DNA of 64,000 nucleotides from Eledone cirrhosa (GCA_964016885.1 OZ024743.1:184937903-185001902); one strand, 5' to 3'. Shown: positions 1-11,260, counted from the first letter of the stretch. Notes: generated by a model from the letters alone, not told the origin. Numbers and translations are program-made.

Positions 1-920
1 AATAGAGAAATTGAGACCGGGTAGTGAAGTCAAATCTTCATCCCAAGAACTTAACAAACACGACGACGTTGACATCGCAGTGATGACGTTGTCGACAATG
101 ATAGGAATGATGACAATGCACGGAAATGCAAACACAGTTAAAAAGGAAAAGAAAAGAAAAACAAAGATGTAAAGTGAAAATTGGATAAAAACCGTCAATA
201 TCTGTGTCGAATTCTACTGCATAGCTGGATAACCCAATAGATTCCGCCATCATGATTGCCGAGGAGACCTCTCCCAAATTAAAGAAAAATGTGAGGACAA
301 AAAAAAAAACGTAAAAGATGCTAAAATGTAATAAACAGTTAACTGGCCCAAGTCACTAGAAATAGCAGAACGAGCAGGAGCAGCCAACTAGCCAGCCCAC
401 TTGCCTTTCCTGTCTGCCTCTCCGTATGTCTGTCTGTGTCTAACCTGCTACTCAGTCACAGGCAAAACTGCCAGCAACAAAGCAGTTTCTCGATCAAAAC
501 ACTGTAACATGCTGCCATAGTTAAAGAAGTAAACAAGTTCTCGCCGAGTAGAGTCCGTCGTCGGTTGGGGCTTCGATCATTTCACTCAAAAGAAAGATAT
601 ATACATGGCGCAACTTTTTGTTTTATCCCCGAAAAGTAATATAATTGTTATTTATTCTCAACTCTTTTGTTTTTTTTCAAAACCTAAAGCTTGATAAGAT
701 TCTCAGATCACTTCGGCCACAAGAAATATGTACATTATTCAAGTAGTATTGTCAATAAATTTTCTTTGAAAAAAATGAAAATAGCTCTTCAGATCCACCG
801 GATTCCTCTCGCATGCTCTGCTCATACACACGCGTGCCTTATCTCTAACCCTGGCGTGTTATATACGCAATGAATCCGATGAATCAAACGAGATATTTTC
901 ATTTTCAAAGGATATCTATT
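1..920. other. no gene recognised; low-repeat sequence
   Basis: The sequence is not recognisably repetitive and is locally CpG-containing (about 540-570). A short ORF from the ATG at 252 runs into GTGAGG after 13 codons, which could mimic a first exon, but nothing else supports it. Confidence 0.4.
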
Positions 921-923
921 GTT

Positions 924-1097
924 AATAATTGTTTCTACTTTAGGCACAAAGCCAGCAATTACCCCAGTGTATTACTGGTGATTTATTTTATCGACCCCGC
1001 AAGGATGAAAAGCAAAGCTAACCTCGGCGGAATTTAAACTCAGAACGTAAAGTGCCATAACTCTATATTTCAAAGCATAGTGCCTGACTAATACCCC
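924..1097 (-). repeat. SINE-1 (tRNA-derived), minus copy
   Basis: On the minus strand it has the family's body (ATAAAATAAAT-type segment then TGGGGTAATTGCTGGC) and 3' end ...GTAGAAACAATTATT. The tRNA-like head is degraded. It is back-to-back with the plus copy that follows. Confidence 0.8.
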
Positions 1098-1110
1098 ATT
1101 GTTCATAGCA

Positions 1111-1296
1111 TTTGGCAGTATCGGTAGAGGGTCGGACGCCATGCTTTGACGCATTGAGTTACGGCCCTTGCCATTCTGAGTTCAAATCCCGCCGAGGTTC
1201 ACTTTGTCTTTCATCCTTACGGGGTCGATAAAATAAAGTACCAGTAATACCCTGGGGTAATAGCTGGCCGTGTGCCAAAAGTAGAAACAATTATTA
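1111..1296 (+). repeat. SINE-1 (tRNA-derived), plus copy
   Basis: The head reads TTGGCAGTATCGGTAGAG (box A-like). GAGTTCAAATCCCGCC is a good pol III box B match. The body contains GGGTCGATAAAATAAAGTAC and the element ends ...GTAGAAACAATTATT. This is one of the most intact copies in the window. Confidence 0.9.
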
Positions 1297-1312
1297 AGAC
1301 TGAATTGGTTTT

Positions 1313-1475
1313 GCCTAAATTTGGGGAAGGGGGCAGTTGATCCAATAGAGCGCACGACCCAACGAGAACTTGTTTAATCAACTCCAATAGACGTTTCAAT
1401 TAACTTCGGCGGAATAGAAACTCAAAATGTAAAGGAGTTTAGCTAAATACCGCAAGACATTTCATCAAACTATTC
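1313..1475 (-). repeat. SINE-1 relic
   Basis: Eroded fragments (GCCTAAATTTGGGG, TTCGGCGGAATAGAAACTC) align to the minus orientation of the longer SINE-1 subtype. Confidence 0.55.
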
Positions 1476-1490
1476 TTTCAGCTACTCACT

Positions 1491-1679
1491 GCCCTAATAA
1501 TTGTTTCTACTTTAGGCACAAGGCCAGCAATTACCCCAGTGCTTTAGTTTATCAACCCGTAAGGATGAAGGCAAAGCCAACCTCGGCAGGATTTGAACTC
1601 AGAACGTAAAGGGTTATAACCCTATGCGGCAAAGCCTGGTGTCTGACGCTCTACCGATATTGCCAATCCTCCACCCTAA
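1491..1679 (-). repeat. SINE-1, minus copy
   Basis: Full length from the 3' end AATAATTGTTTCTAC through box B complement GGATTTGAACTC to TACCGATATTGCCAATCC. Confidence 0.88.
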
Positions 1680-1832
1680 TAATGGTTTTTAACTTAGGAA
1701 CAAGGCAGCGAATGTGGACTAGAATGCTTTGCAGTGCTCTCTGTGCACTGAGTTTAAAACCTGCCCGAGGTCAACTTTGCTTTACATCCTTTTAAGGTCG
1801 ATAAAGTACCAGTCCAGTACTGGATCGATTCT
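1677..1832. repeat. SINE-1 composite relic
   Basis: It starts as a minus-orientation 3' end (AATGGTTTTTAACTTAGG) and switches at about 1716 to plus orientation (ATGCTTTGCAG ... GGTCGATAAAGTACCAG). This indicates a rearranged or nested pair. Confidence 0.55.
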
Positions 1833-1989
1833 TTCTCACTCTCCCACTCTCTCTCTCTAGAAGAAGAAGAAAACAACTGTATTCAAACTCAGAAAGGAGA
1901 CGGGTTCTGCCGGGTTTAAAATGCCCAAGACTAACTATGTCAGTATGACACCTCTAAAACTCCACCAGGAGTTACGATCAAAGAAGAAT

Positions 1990-2205
1990 TTAGGTACAAG
2001 GTCAGCAATTGGGGGTGGAGAGCTAAGTTGATTACATCAACCCCATTGCTTCATGTAATTGATGAAAAGGATGAAAGAGAAAGTTACTTCGACAGGATTT
2101 AGGCACACAGCCATCAATATTGGAGGGGGGAAGTAAGTTGATTACATCGAGCCCCAGTACTTGATTGGTACTTTATTTTATTGACCTCAGAAAGATGAAA
2201 GGCAG
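1990..2205 (-). repeat. SINE-1 relics (two 3' halves)
   Basis: Two eroded copies of the body (TAGGTACAAGGTCAGCAATT and a partner near 2098) with TTGATTACATCAACCCC segments, both in minus orientation. Confidence 0.5.
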
Positions 2206-2214
2206 GATGACGTC

Positions 2215-2435
2215 ATTGTCCTAATAATGTTTATAACATTGGTACAAGATTAGCAATTTGGAGGGGAGGAGATAAATCAATTACATCAACCCTAGTACTT
2301 GACTGCTAGCATTTTTTATCGAACATGGAAGGATGAAAGACAAAGTTGACTTAAATGGGATTTGAACTCAGAACATAATGAGTAGAACATATACCATGAA
2401 GCATTTTGTCTGACACTAACAAATCTGCCAATCTA
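2215..2435 (-). repeat. SINE-1, long subtype, minus copy
   Basis: 3' end near 2220, GATAAATCAATTACATCAACCC linker typical of the longer subtype, box B complement GGATTTGAACTCAGAAC, and head near 2430. Confidence 0.75.
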
Positions 2436-2529
2436 TATTTGATGTAACTCCCTATTCCCACTATTTTGTATTTGTCTTGTAATGTTCTAACCCCCACATG
2501 ATTGTTTCCCTTGTGGCAATAAATCCCTA

Positions 2530-2946
2530 TTATTATGGGACAACATGCTTTGCAGCATGTAGTTACAGCCCTTAATGTTCTGAGTTCAAAACCTGCTGAG
2601 GTTAGCTTTGTCTTTCATCCTTACGGGATCTATAAAATAAAGCACCAGTAATGCACTGGGTCGATTAAACCCTTTTGTGACGGTATTTCTAATGAAATCT
2701 ACTATTTTAGTTAATGAAGAATTTCGAGGGATTTACTAAAATTATTAATCATTCCATTACTGTAATGCAAGGTTCTTATATAAAATTATGTTGGAAGATT
2801 TTAATTTAAATTAGAAAGCTTTAAAATGGGTGGTTTTCATATAACCAGACCCGGTTTTAGCTGTGTTGGTAACTAAAGGGTTAATCGACTTTCCCCGCAA
2901 AAACAAAAAATGTTGGCCTTGGGCCTAAATCAAAAACCATTATTAT
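2530..2946 (+). repeat. SINE-1, plus copy split by a TTAA MITE
   Basis: The 5' part (2530-2668) ends in GGGTCGATTAA. The 3' part resumes at 2881 with TTAATCGACTTTCCCC and ends CTAAATCAAAAACCATTATT. The intervening 212 bp is MITE-A. Uninterrupted copies at 46584 and 46812 show the intact TTAA site. Confidence 0.9.
2669..2880 (+). mobile_element. MITE-A copy 1 (TTAA-flanked, piggyBac-type), inside SINE-1
   Basis: Starts ACCCTTTTGTGACGGTATT and ends GGTAACTAAAGGG, flanked by TTAA at 2665-2668 and 2881-2884. Termini CCC/GGG plus a TTAA duplication are the signature of piggyBac-superfamily elements. There is no coding capacity. Confidence 0.85.
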
Positions 2947-3236
2947 TATCATTAACTACACCCTAACATATGCAGAAATAATAAATAATATAGTAATATG
3001 AGAAAAATGAGTCATTAATGGTTTTGCAGTAAGTGATGTATCAAACACAGCTGAGTGAGTGAATAAGCAGTTAGAATCTTACATTGATCCCTTAGTCAGA
3101 GTGGAGGACTGTATTCTCAAATGAAATTTCTAGACTATTCACACTAAATGGATTTCTATACTTATACTCTGCTGTGTGTCAATGTAAATCAGGAAGCTAC
3201 TGGTGATGAATGCATGCAATAATGGCTTGTGATTTA

Positions 3237-3350
3237 GACAAAGCCAGCAATTACATCATCCCCAGTGTTTGACTGGCACTTTATTATATTGATCCTGGAA
3301 CAATAAAAGGCAAAGTTGACCATGAAGCATTCAATCTGATGTTCTAACGA
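3237..3350 (-). repeat. SINE-1 relic
   Basis: AGCCAGCAATTAC, CCCCAGTGTTTGACTGG and AAAGGCAAAGTTGACC are recognisable in minus orientation; the head is lost. Confidence 0.6.
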
Positions 3351-3589
3351 ATATAATGAGTAGCACACATGCTTCCCTGATGCTCAGAAAAAAAAGAGGC
3401 ACGGAAATGCTACTTGAGGTCAATATGATAAACAAAAAACTCTTGAAAAATTGGGGCCCCAGCAAGATTGTAGTAACATAACTGAAACCAGTAAAATAAA
3501 CCCAATGCATTCTGTAAAGACGCGGCAATTGAACAAAAACAATATAAAATTGAGGGGTCTCTTTTGTCCTACTAAGAATATAGCAACCT

Positions 3590-3783
3590 CTCTAGTGCTG
3601 GGGTCACAATAAAATGCACACAGTACACTTTGTAAAGTAATTGATGTTAAGAAAGGCATCCAACCATAGAAACCATGCCAAAAAAGTAATGTAAAGATAT
3701 GGTTCTATGACTCATCTAGTTTCAAATAATGACCCAACCGACCCATGCTAGTATGGAAAGCAGGTGTAAAATGATGATGAAAA
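3590..3783 (+). repeat. RTE-1-type LINE/SINE 3' tail
   Basis: Contains AAAGGCATCCAACCATAGAAACC, ACCCATGCTAGTATGGAAAG and ends GATGATGA. This tail recurs more than a dozen times in the window and forms the 3' end of the RTE-like LINE. Confidence 0.75.
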
Positions 3784-4289
3784 ATATAAAAAGATATTTC
3801 ATTCAAGTGCAGAACTATCAGAGAAGAGAAATATATTAAAAAATGATAGTCTTTTAATTATTTCCTATTAATCCCGATTTCAATCGATACAGCATTTGGA
3901 TTTTAGTCCCACCACCACCTAATTGATTGAAGCAATAATTAAAAAAACAATTAGCTACAATAGATAACTGATGCATGAATTAATGTCATATACAGGCTGT
4001 GTAATATATCTAAGAATTGCAGTAAATCCTATTAGCCAGGTAGCTACTAAAAAATATTAGTGAAAATGAGGGCATCAAGTTATCAGAAGTGCTACAGTAC
4101 GAGACTAAATACTTTATAGTGCTACAGTATTGGACTAATTACTTTATAGTATTTAATCGCATCTCACAAGGTCAACTTTACCTTTCCTTCCAATGAAAAT
4201 AATAAAATAATTGCTAATAATTCACTGATTTATTGATTGATTCATTGATCACATTTAATCACTATCATTTAAATGATATTTAACACCTG
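3784..4289. other. no feature recognised
   Basis: AT-rich sequence. A short direct repeat, GTGCTACAGTA.(C/T)... followed by ACTTTATAG, occurs at 4089 and 4120. No gene or known repeat was seen. Confidence 0.4.
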
Positions 4290-4560
4290 GATTTTTCATG
4301 CTAGCATGGGTTGGACATGTTGAAAGAGATCAAATCAGTATTTACAGAGTTTTTGTCCTCTCAAACAGACCAGGGACCATATTTCACTTACATGTATTCT
4401 GGTTTTAGCATGGATTCTACAGCTTGATGCCCTTCCTATCACCAACCTCTTTACAGAACGTACTGGGTGCATATTATCATGGCACCAACACTTGGAAGGT
4501 TATTGTGTCCTTGACACAACTGAAGATTCTCCTAAACTTTTATTCAGCATGGTTTCTACA
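4290..4560 (-). repeat. RTE-1-type tail relic
   Basis: CATGCTAGCATGGGTTGGAC at the low end and ACAGCTTGATGCCCTTCC in the middle are the reverse complement of the LINE tail. Confidence 0.65.
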
Positions 4561-5398
4561 TTTATCTCAAAAATTGGTAATTGTTTTTGTTGTTATCTAG
4601 CCCAAGGACAACTCTAATTGAGGCAGACCTATGATCAAAGTTATTTCAACTAACAGGAAACAGATAATAGGAAAAATGAGTAAAAGCAGCTCAATATTAA
4701 AACTAATGGATGGGTTAACATCTTAGCTGGTGACAGAAAAAGCAACAAATACAATCCAGATGGTTAGAGACCATACAAAATGGAGAAACATGATCATCTA
4801 TACTGAATAGCATGGTACCTCATTGATTGAGGATTACATTATCTGATGTATCTTTTTCTTTTCTTAAGATGGTAGGGTGTTATCCTGCAGGAGATTTATA
4901 TATACTGGAAGTTATGCCAACATTACGAAATACTAACAGAAAAGAGGATCAAAGAATGACAAAACCACCATACACTGGGATATGCCAATACACACAGGGA
5001 GATCAAAGCCAACTGACAAGATATTGTAGTCAAAGACCACAAAGAAAAGAAATACTTTCTAATTGATGTATTAATCCTTACAACAATGCTATATCTATTA
5101 AGGAATTGGAAAGAATGTTCTAAATATAAAGATCTGAAGATAGAAATAACCTAAATGTGAATGGTAAAAACAAAAACAATCCCTATAATAACAGATGTTC
5201 TGGGAATGATAAAAACACTCAGACAGGTACTAACCAAAACCCCAAGTCTTTTAAATATATACAGTATACAGAAAATAACATTATGAAGAGTACTTTCAAT
5301 ACAATAGAAACAACACCAAAAACAATAGTGTACATACACAAGATGCACAGAATGTATTCAGTAATGCAGTGACAACACACAGTAAAAATAAGACTAAT
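4561..5398. other. no feature recognised
   Basis: AT-rich, with several short random ORFs on both strands but no domain, splice pattern or known repeat. Confidence 0.4.
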
Positions 5399-5552
5399 GA
5401 CAATAATTGTTTCTACCTTTGGCACAAGGCTAGCAATTTGAAGGAAAGGGCAAGTTGATTAAATCGACTCAGCGCTTTACTTGTACTTTCTTTTATGGAC
5501 CACATAAGGCTGAAAGACAAAGCTAACCTTGGTGGAATTTGAACTCAGAACA
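5399..5552 (-). repeat. SINE-1, long subtype, minus copy
   Basis: ACAATAATTGTTTCTACC at the 3' end, GTTGATTAAATCGACTC linker and GGAATTTGAACTCAGAAC box B complement. The head was replaced by a LINE-2 fragment. Confidence 0.75.
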
Positions 5553-5862
5553 AGTGGCCAAAATGAGGTTCCGCCAAAAGGTCTTTGGAATTACATTACT
5601 CGATAAAATGCATAGCTCGGAGATCAGAGAGTTGTTCCAGGTAGAGATGCTACTTCTCCAAATTGAGAGATCACGGCTCTGTTATTATGGACATGTGATT
5701 AGAGTGTCTTAGGAAAGACTTGCTGGACAGATTTTATGGGCAAAACCAACTGGCAGGAGACCCAGGAGTAAACCACAAGCAAGATGGTTGGATGACATCT
5801 ATGAGCTTGGGGAATCCAGCCAGATTAATTGGTGATGGTTGCTTCTGACAGGCCACAATATA
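5548..5862 (+). pseudogene. LINE-2 C-terminal ORF remnant
   Basis: Translates on + to [36 protein letters not shown], then a stop, then PTGRRPRSKPQARWLDDI. This is the conserved C-terminal region seen after the reverse transcriptase in several non-LTR LINEs (LRRIERSQLRWxGHV...GRRPRGRP type). It is decayed. A sister copy lies at 31318-32245. Confidence 0.7.
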
Positions 5863-5909
5863 TGCTGCAAAGCATGTTATCCGATACCCTAACAATTTAC
5901 TATCCTTAA

Positions 5910-6077
5910 TAATAATTGTGTCTACTTTGGCACAAGGCCAGCAATTACCCCAGTGCGTGACTGGTATTTTATTTTATCGACCCCCGTAAGGATGAATGGC
6001 AAAGTTAACCTTGGCAGGATTTGAACTCAGATCATAAAGGGCCATAATTCTATGCTGCAAAGCATGGTGTCCGACCA
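5910..6077 (-). repeat. SINE-1, minus copy
   Basis: AATTGTGTCTACTTTGGC to the GCAAAGCATGGTGTCCGACC head, with body and box B complement conserved. Confidence 0.85.
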
Positions 6078-6288
6078 ATAATGGTTTCTTATTTAGGTAC
6101 AAAGCTAGCAATTTGATGGGGAAGGGAAAGCAATTAAATTGACCCCAGTGCATTACTGGTGCTTTATTTTATCAACCCTGTAAGGATGAAAGGCAAAGCT
6201 TGCATTGGTGGGATTTGAACTCAGAACGTAAAGGGCCATAACTATATGCTGCAAAACATGTTGTCCGTCGCTCTATCGATACTGCCAA
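6078..6288 (-). repeat. SINE-1, long subtype, minus copy
   Basis: Complete from AATAATGGTTTCTTATTTAG to TCGATACTGCC. It directly abuts the previous copy, forming a tandem pair. Confidence 0.85.
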
Positions 6289-6594
6289 AAATAATAATAA
6301 TGATAAGATTAACTACACTTAAGCTTAAGCTTATTTCTGCTGCAGAGTTAATCTAATCATCTCATTAATTTAAATTGAGCTTCTCTGTTAAGAAGTTAAT
6401 TAATTAATTAAATTAAATTAAAAAGAAAATGAATTCATAAGTACTAAATATGAAAAACAGTTAGGGCAGATATTAGTACATAGATAGACAAATCTTGAAA
6501 GGAATGAAATTAATATTAAATTAAACAATGTCATATTTCTAGAGATTACAATATTATATAATGCTTCAGATAACATAGGGTAGAGAGGACTTTA
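6289..6594. other. no feature recognised
   Basis: AT-rich, with a TTAA-rich stretch (6395-6425). No gene seen. Confidence 0.4.
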
Positions 6595-6850
6595 GTCAGG
6601 TCGATGACATAACAATCTCTCTAGTGTTGGTGCCATCATAAAATGCACCCAGTACACTCTGCAAAGTGGTTGATGATGAAACAGTGACAACAGAGAGTAG
6701 AGATGAACTTATAGTTGTGTTGAGGAAATGACAACCTCTCTAGTGTTGATGACATGGATAAAATATCACCCAGCACACACATTCCAGCTTTGGTTATAGT
6801 TGTGGTGAAGCTATATATATATATATGGACGCTAATCGACGAGGTTGATG
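6595..6850 (+). repeat. RTE-1-type tail relics
   Basis: Two partial copies of the CTCTCTAGTGTTGGTGCCAT...AAAATGCACCCAGTACAC segment, ending in a short AT run and a GACGCTAATCGACGAGGTTGATGAT tail-like end. Confidence 0.5.
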
Positions 6851-6905
6851 ATATATTTATGTGTGTATATATATGAAACATGTATGAATATGTATATGTG
6901 TATTA

Positions 6906-6963
6906 CATATATATATATGGTATATGCACGCAAATGTATATATGTGTATGTCATTATGATATG

Positions 6964-7019
<56 letters not shown>
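6906..7019. repeat. TA microsatellite
   Basis: Nearly pure (TA)n from about 6970 to 7018, preceded by impure TA/TG repeats. Confidence 0.9.
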
Positions 7020-7021
<2 letters not shown>

Positions 7022-7305
7022 GGTGTTACCACAAAACATCCAACCCACACAATAAAGTGATCGTGTAGGTGTCATGACAAAAAGCACCAAGCCCACACCG
7101 TAAAGTGGACGTGTAAAAGACATGGTAAAAAGCACACAGTCAATGTGGTTGGCGTTAGGAAGGGCATCCAGCTGTAGAAAACCAGCCAGAAACACTCCTA
7201 TATGAGCGAGATATGGTCACCCGACCCAACTTTCCTGTAAATGGAACAAACCCGTCTAACCTATGCTAGTGTGGAAGATAGACATTAATCGATGATGATG
7301 ATGAT
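7019..7305 (+). repeat. RTE-1-type 3' tail
   Basis: GTAAAGTGGACGTG, GGTTGGCGTTAGGAAGGGC, ATCCAGCTGTAGAAAACC, CTATGCTAGTGTGGAAG and terminal GATGATGATGATGAT are all present in order. Confidence 0.85.
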
Positions 7306-7479
7306 ATATAAAATAACTAATAAAAAAGTAAAGGTAATGAGATGGAGAGAAAAGAGAAGTTAATATAGGGGTCTACAAACAGGTTGATATCAAAGCCAGA
7401 AGTCAATGGGATTATCCAGGGGAGTTGATTGAACTTTTGAGCCAAAACATGATATTTGTATAAGAAATGGAAGTATGTA

Positions 7480-8424
7480 AAATAATACAATGAAATGTGG
7501 GGGAGGGTGCTCTGAAAGTACAGTAGCTAGAGTCAGAAATGGATGGAAAAAGTTCAGAGAGCTTATACCACTATTAGCCGCTAAAGGGTTCTCCCTAAAA
7601 ATGAAAGGCAGGCTGTATGATGCCTGCATACGAACAGCAATGTTGCATGGCAGTGAGACCTGGGCATTATGTGCAGAGGATATACGCAGACTGGAGAGGA
7701 ACGAAGCTTGCATGCTCCGCTGGATGTGTAATAGTAATATACGTGAACGGCAAAGCATAAACGAACTAAGGGAAAAATTAGAAATAAGAGGGATCAGATG
7801 TTGTTTACTCGAGAGAAGACTACGTTGGTATGGTCACGTGATGCGCATGAAAGACGACAGCTGTATAAAAAAAGTGCAGGGCAATAAAAATAGACGGTAG
7901 CCACGGAGTAGGCAGACCCAGAAAAACCTGGGACGACTTGATAAATTCCGACCTCACACACTTACACCTCTCCAAAACAATGACACTGGACCGAGACCTT
8001 TGGCGCTACACAGTAATAGAGAAGACCCGCCTTACCTAAGTACAAAGTGAAACCTACTACAGTCAGTAAGCACCTCTAACAAAATACACCCCCGTCCCAC
8101 TACCCCCACCCCATCCACACCACCCCTTTCAATGTAAAGTTATGTTGGTACCACAACATCCAGCCCGAAACAAATGAGGTCATGTAGGTGTCACAACAAA
8201 AAAACACAGTCCACGCTGTAATGTGGCCGTGTAGGTAACACGGTAAAAACCTCCCAGTTCCACACTGTAAATGTGGTTGGTGTTAGAAAGGGCATCCAGC
8301 CGTAGAAAACCCGCCAGACAGTCCTATGCGAACAAGACAACCACTCTTGCCTCAAATGGGAAAACTCCCGTCCAAACCCATGCAAGCGTGGAATGTGGAC
8401 GTTAAACGATGATGATGATGACAA
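7480..8424 (+). mobile_element. RTE-1-like LINE, 5'-truncated 3' third
   Basis: Contains the C-terminal ORF region (7490-7900 and continuing in another frame to about 8037), then a 3' UTR and the characteristic tail ending in GATGATGATGATGA at 8410-8424. The LINE is 5'-truncated, as is usual for target-primed reverse transcription. Clade assignment (RTE) is inference from the RT of sister copies and the short microsatellite tail. Confidence 0.85.
7490..7900 (+). pseudogene. RTE-1 ORF C-terminal domain, frameshifted
   Basis: Reads [56 protein letters not shown] and [12 protein letters not shown], the conserved region after the RT of RTE-type LINEs. The frame breaks near 7878. The expected continuation (PRKTWDDLINSDL...) runs in another frame to about 8037. 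It is therefore a dead copy but one of the best preserved here; the same segment occurs at 26244-26579 on the minus strand. Confidence 0.85.
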
Positions 8425-8429
8425 CTTGT

Positions 8430-8879
8430 ATATACAAGTTTCTAATTTATATATAATTAGTCTTTATTCTAAATTTATTTATTTTATATTTTGTTTACTG
8501 ATTTATTTATTTACCTATTTATTTTTGTACATGCCAGGGATCAATGAATGGTCAAAGATTCAATGAAGAGGTCAATGGTTTAAAATTTTTGGTGATCTCT
8601 GGGCTAATAGACAGATAAAGATAGATTTGTAATTTTTCAATACATGCCTTTGGTAAAGAATATGATTCAGAACTCTAACGTCATGCTGCACTACAGAAGA
8701 CCTGCCTTCCAATATGCATAAAACGAAATGAAACAAACACTAGTCTGCACCAATGTTGTCTTTACCCCTCTCCATTCACTCTCCCCAATATTAATACCCT
8801 AGTCTCACCAGCTAACTATTCCATGCACCTCGTCGATGTTGAACTTGCTTATTCCTCCCCCCTCCTTAAACCCCCAACA
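8430..8879. other. no feature recognised
   Basis: AT-rich sequence with TTTATT runs; no gene or family assigned. Confidence 0.4.
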
Positions 8880-9141
8880 TGTAAGGTGGTTGTGCTAGTG
8901 AAATGACAAAAAAGCACCCAGTCCATCCTGTGAAGGGGTTATTTCAGTGCCACGATAAAAAGCACACTGTCCATACTATAACATGGTTGGCATTAAGAAT
9001 GGCATCCAGCTGTAGAAACCAAGCTAAAATAGAGATCAGTATAAACAAGATGTGGTCTCTGAACCTGACTTGTCTCAATGTGACAACTATTCTAACCCAT
9101 GAAAAGGTCAAAAGATAGGCATTAAATGATGATGATGATAA
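8880..9141 (+). repeat. RTE-1-type 3' tail
   Basis: AAGCACCCAGTCCATCCTG, GTTGGCATTAAGAATGGC, ATCCAGCTGTAGAAACC and terminal GATGATGATGATAATT. Confidence 0.8.
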
Positions 9142-9284
9142 TTAAGATTTTTTTTATTAAATGACACACCCTACATTTTGATGTCACACATTCTATACAT
9201 ACACAGAATACTTTCTTTAAAATTATATTTTACTACTTTAGGGCATTCTCTATTAAAATGAATTGTATGTATAGATGTGTGTGC

Positions 9285-9590
9285 ATGAACGATGAAGCCT
9301 GGATGAGCTGAGAAAAACACTGGGCATAAGAGGAACCAGATATAGTATAGAGGAAAGAAGGTTGCACCGATATGGACATGTAATGAGTATAGATGATGAT
9401 CATTGGGTGAAGATATGCCAGAAGTTCTAAGTGGAAGGAAGCCATGGAAGAAAACCAAAAAAGATGTGGGCAAAAACTGGTGAAAACTGATATCAAGAAA
9501 CTGAACCTCAAAGAAAGAAAAGTGGTTGCTATATTGAAGATGACTCATTTAATACATGAAAGCTTAGAAAAATGGACATAAAAATGATGA
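9285..9590 (+). pseudogene. RTE-1 C-terminal ORF relic
   Basis: + strand translation gives LDELRKTLGIRGTRYSIEE then RRLHRYGHVMS, aligned to the [11 protein letters not shown] motif of better copies, with stops and frameshifts afterwards. Confidence 0.65.
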
Positions 9591-9650
9591 CATATTTATC
9601 AGGTACATGCAATAAGTAAATACTCAGGGTTAGCAGTAAACATTAATTAA

Positions 9651-9845
9651 AGGGTGGTGGATTGGCAGTATCGGTAGAGCGTCGGACGCCATGCTTTGCA
9701 GCAAAGAGTTACGGCCCTTTATGGTCTGAGTTCAAATCCCACCGAGGTTAACTTTGCCTTTCATCCTTACGGGGTCGATAAAATAAAGTACCAGTAATAC
9801 ACTGGGATAATTGCTGGCCTTGTGCCAAAAGTAGAAACAATTAAT
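9651..9845 (+). repeat. SINE-1, near-consensus plus copy
   Basis: GGTGGTGGATTGGCAGTATC head, box B GAGTTCAAATCCC, body CTTACGGGGTCGATAAAATA and end GTAGAAACAATTAATT. This is a useful reference copy for the family. Confidence 0.92.
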
Positions 9846-9849
9846 TAAA

Positions 9850-10860
9850 CTGTCAACAAAAGGACTATGTCAACACTGAGACAATATGTAAAAATCTTTT
9901 GACAACAAGATGTATTTACTTAGAATATATCATAATCATCATTTTTTTTATAGCCACTTGCTTACTAAATACACAGAGTAGTGTCTCAATATGTAACCTA
10001 GTGAGTTGAAAAACTTTAATTGGGGTCATCTCTGTAATTAGTAGACAAAAGTTTCTTCTAGGGGTGTTAAATATCTAGAAACAACAAGCAAGGTACCTTC
10101 AGTAATATCATCCAATAAAATATTTGGGAAAAATAAAGAGATTGCTGATAAAAGTGTATCTTGTCCTTAAAGCTAACTAGAAAAAGCAAATCAAGCATGT
10201 TTCATACCTCTATTTCTATACATACCCATCAATTCTCCATTTTGCCAACTGAGCTGAATATGCTTCACTAAAAAGATCTAAGATAAAAACATGTCTATTA
10301 CTTTCAGAATGTTGGCTTATAGACAAGGTCCACTCTGACTGCATCGTCTAAATTCGTTTCATAGAACTGAAACCAGCTCAAACTATAAGAGTTCTCTCCC
10401 TTACTTCTGATATGAACACACCTATGGGAAATTTTGTCTTCAAATAGTGAGGATAGTCTCGTTTGATCGAAGATTTTTTTTCCACTCACCATATTTAAAC
10501 TGTGAGACTATCTGTATGTTTATAGGTATAATTATCATCGTTTAACATCCCTTGTCCTCGCTAGCAAGGATATTGGTCAATCTTAATCCTTTATTTGCTT
10601 GGGCTTTGTTTCTATCTCTTCTTTCCAGTTGCACCACATTGGTTTGTAGCAAATTTTATATATTTGTAAATAGCCGAAAAACCAATTCATCCTGCGTTGT
10701 TAGCATCTGTTATTGTCCTATGTGCACCAGAGCTAGTGATATCGACCTTAAAGCACCAAAACCATAAGGAACTCCAGTGGTCGATGAGAAGGGCCTGTAG
10801 TGTTTCATCCATTTTTACATTGTCTTTGCCCACCCTTTTTTATTCATTTTGTATGATCTT
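9850..10860. other. no feature recognised
   Basis: About 1 kb without a recognised repeat. Short ORFs on both strands show no domain. The (TA)n tract at 10867-10905 follows. Confidence 0.4.
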
Positions 10861-10867
10861 AGACATT

Positions 10868-10910
<43 letters not shown>

Positions 10911-10930
10911 CAATATATGTAAAGTATATA

Positions 10931-11260
10931 CAGTTGTCCCACGGTATTCGTGGGGGTTACAATCCTAGAGCACTCACGAAGCGTGAAAAACTACGAATAT
11001 TGGACATGGCCATAAAAATGTCTATAAACGTCAAAACATTACGTAAAAAGATAGGCCGGCAAATACGGTATATTGTTATTAATAATTTAGAATTAAAAAA
11101 TATATAATGCTTAAAAAAAAAAGCCATTAAAAAATCGCGGAAGATATTTACGATTCCGCGAATATGCGGTGGTTTCCACGAACAATTATTAGTCAGGTGT
11201 CTCAGGAAAATTTCGCGAATAACCGGAACTGCGAATGCTGGGGGGGGGGGGGGTATACTG
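10931..11260. mobile_element. Tigger/pogo-like non-autonomous DNA element
   Basis: Flanked by TA (10929-10930 and 11261-11262). The left end CAGTTGTCCCACGGTATTCG and right end (reverse complement CAGTATACCC..., then GCATTCGCAGTTCCGG) resemble the CAGT.GTCCC..GGTATCCG.GG termini of Tigger elements. The right terminus contains a run of 15 or so Gs. There is no transposase. Confidence 0.65.

Noticed and set aside
252..295. First coding exon (ATG ... GTGAGG) at the left edge
   Set aside because: Thirteen codons with no supporting acceptor, partner exon or homology.
9651..9740. tRNA gene
   Set aside because: Box A and B are present, but no cloverleaf was evident and the sequence continues into a dispersed SINE body.
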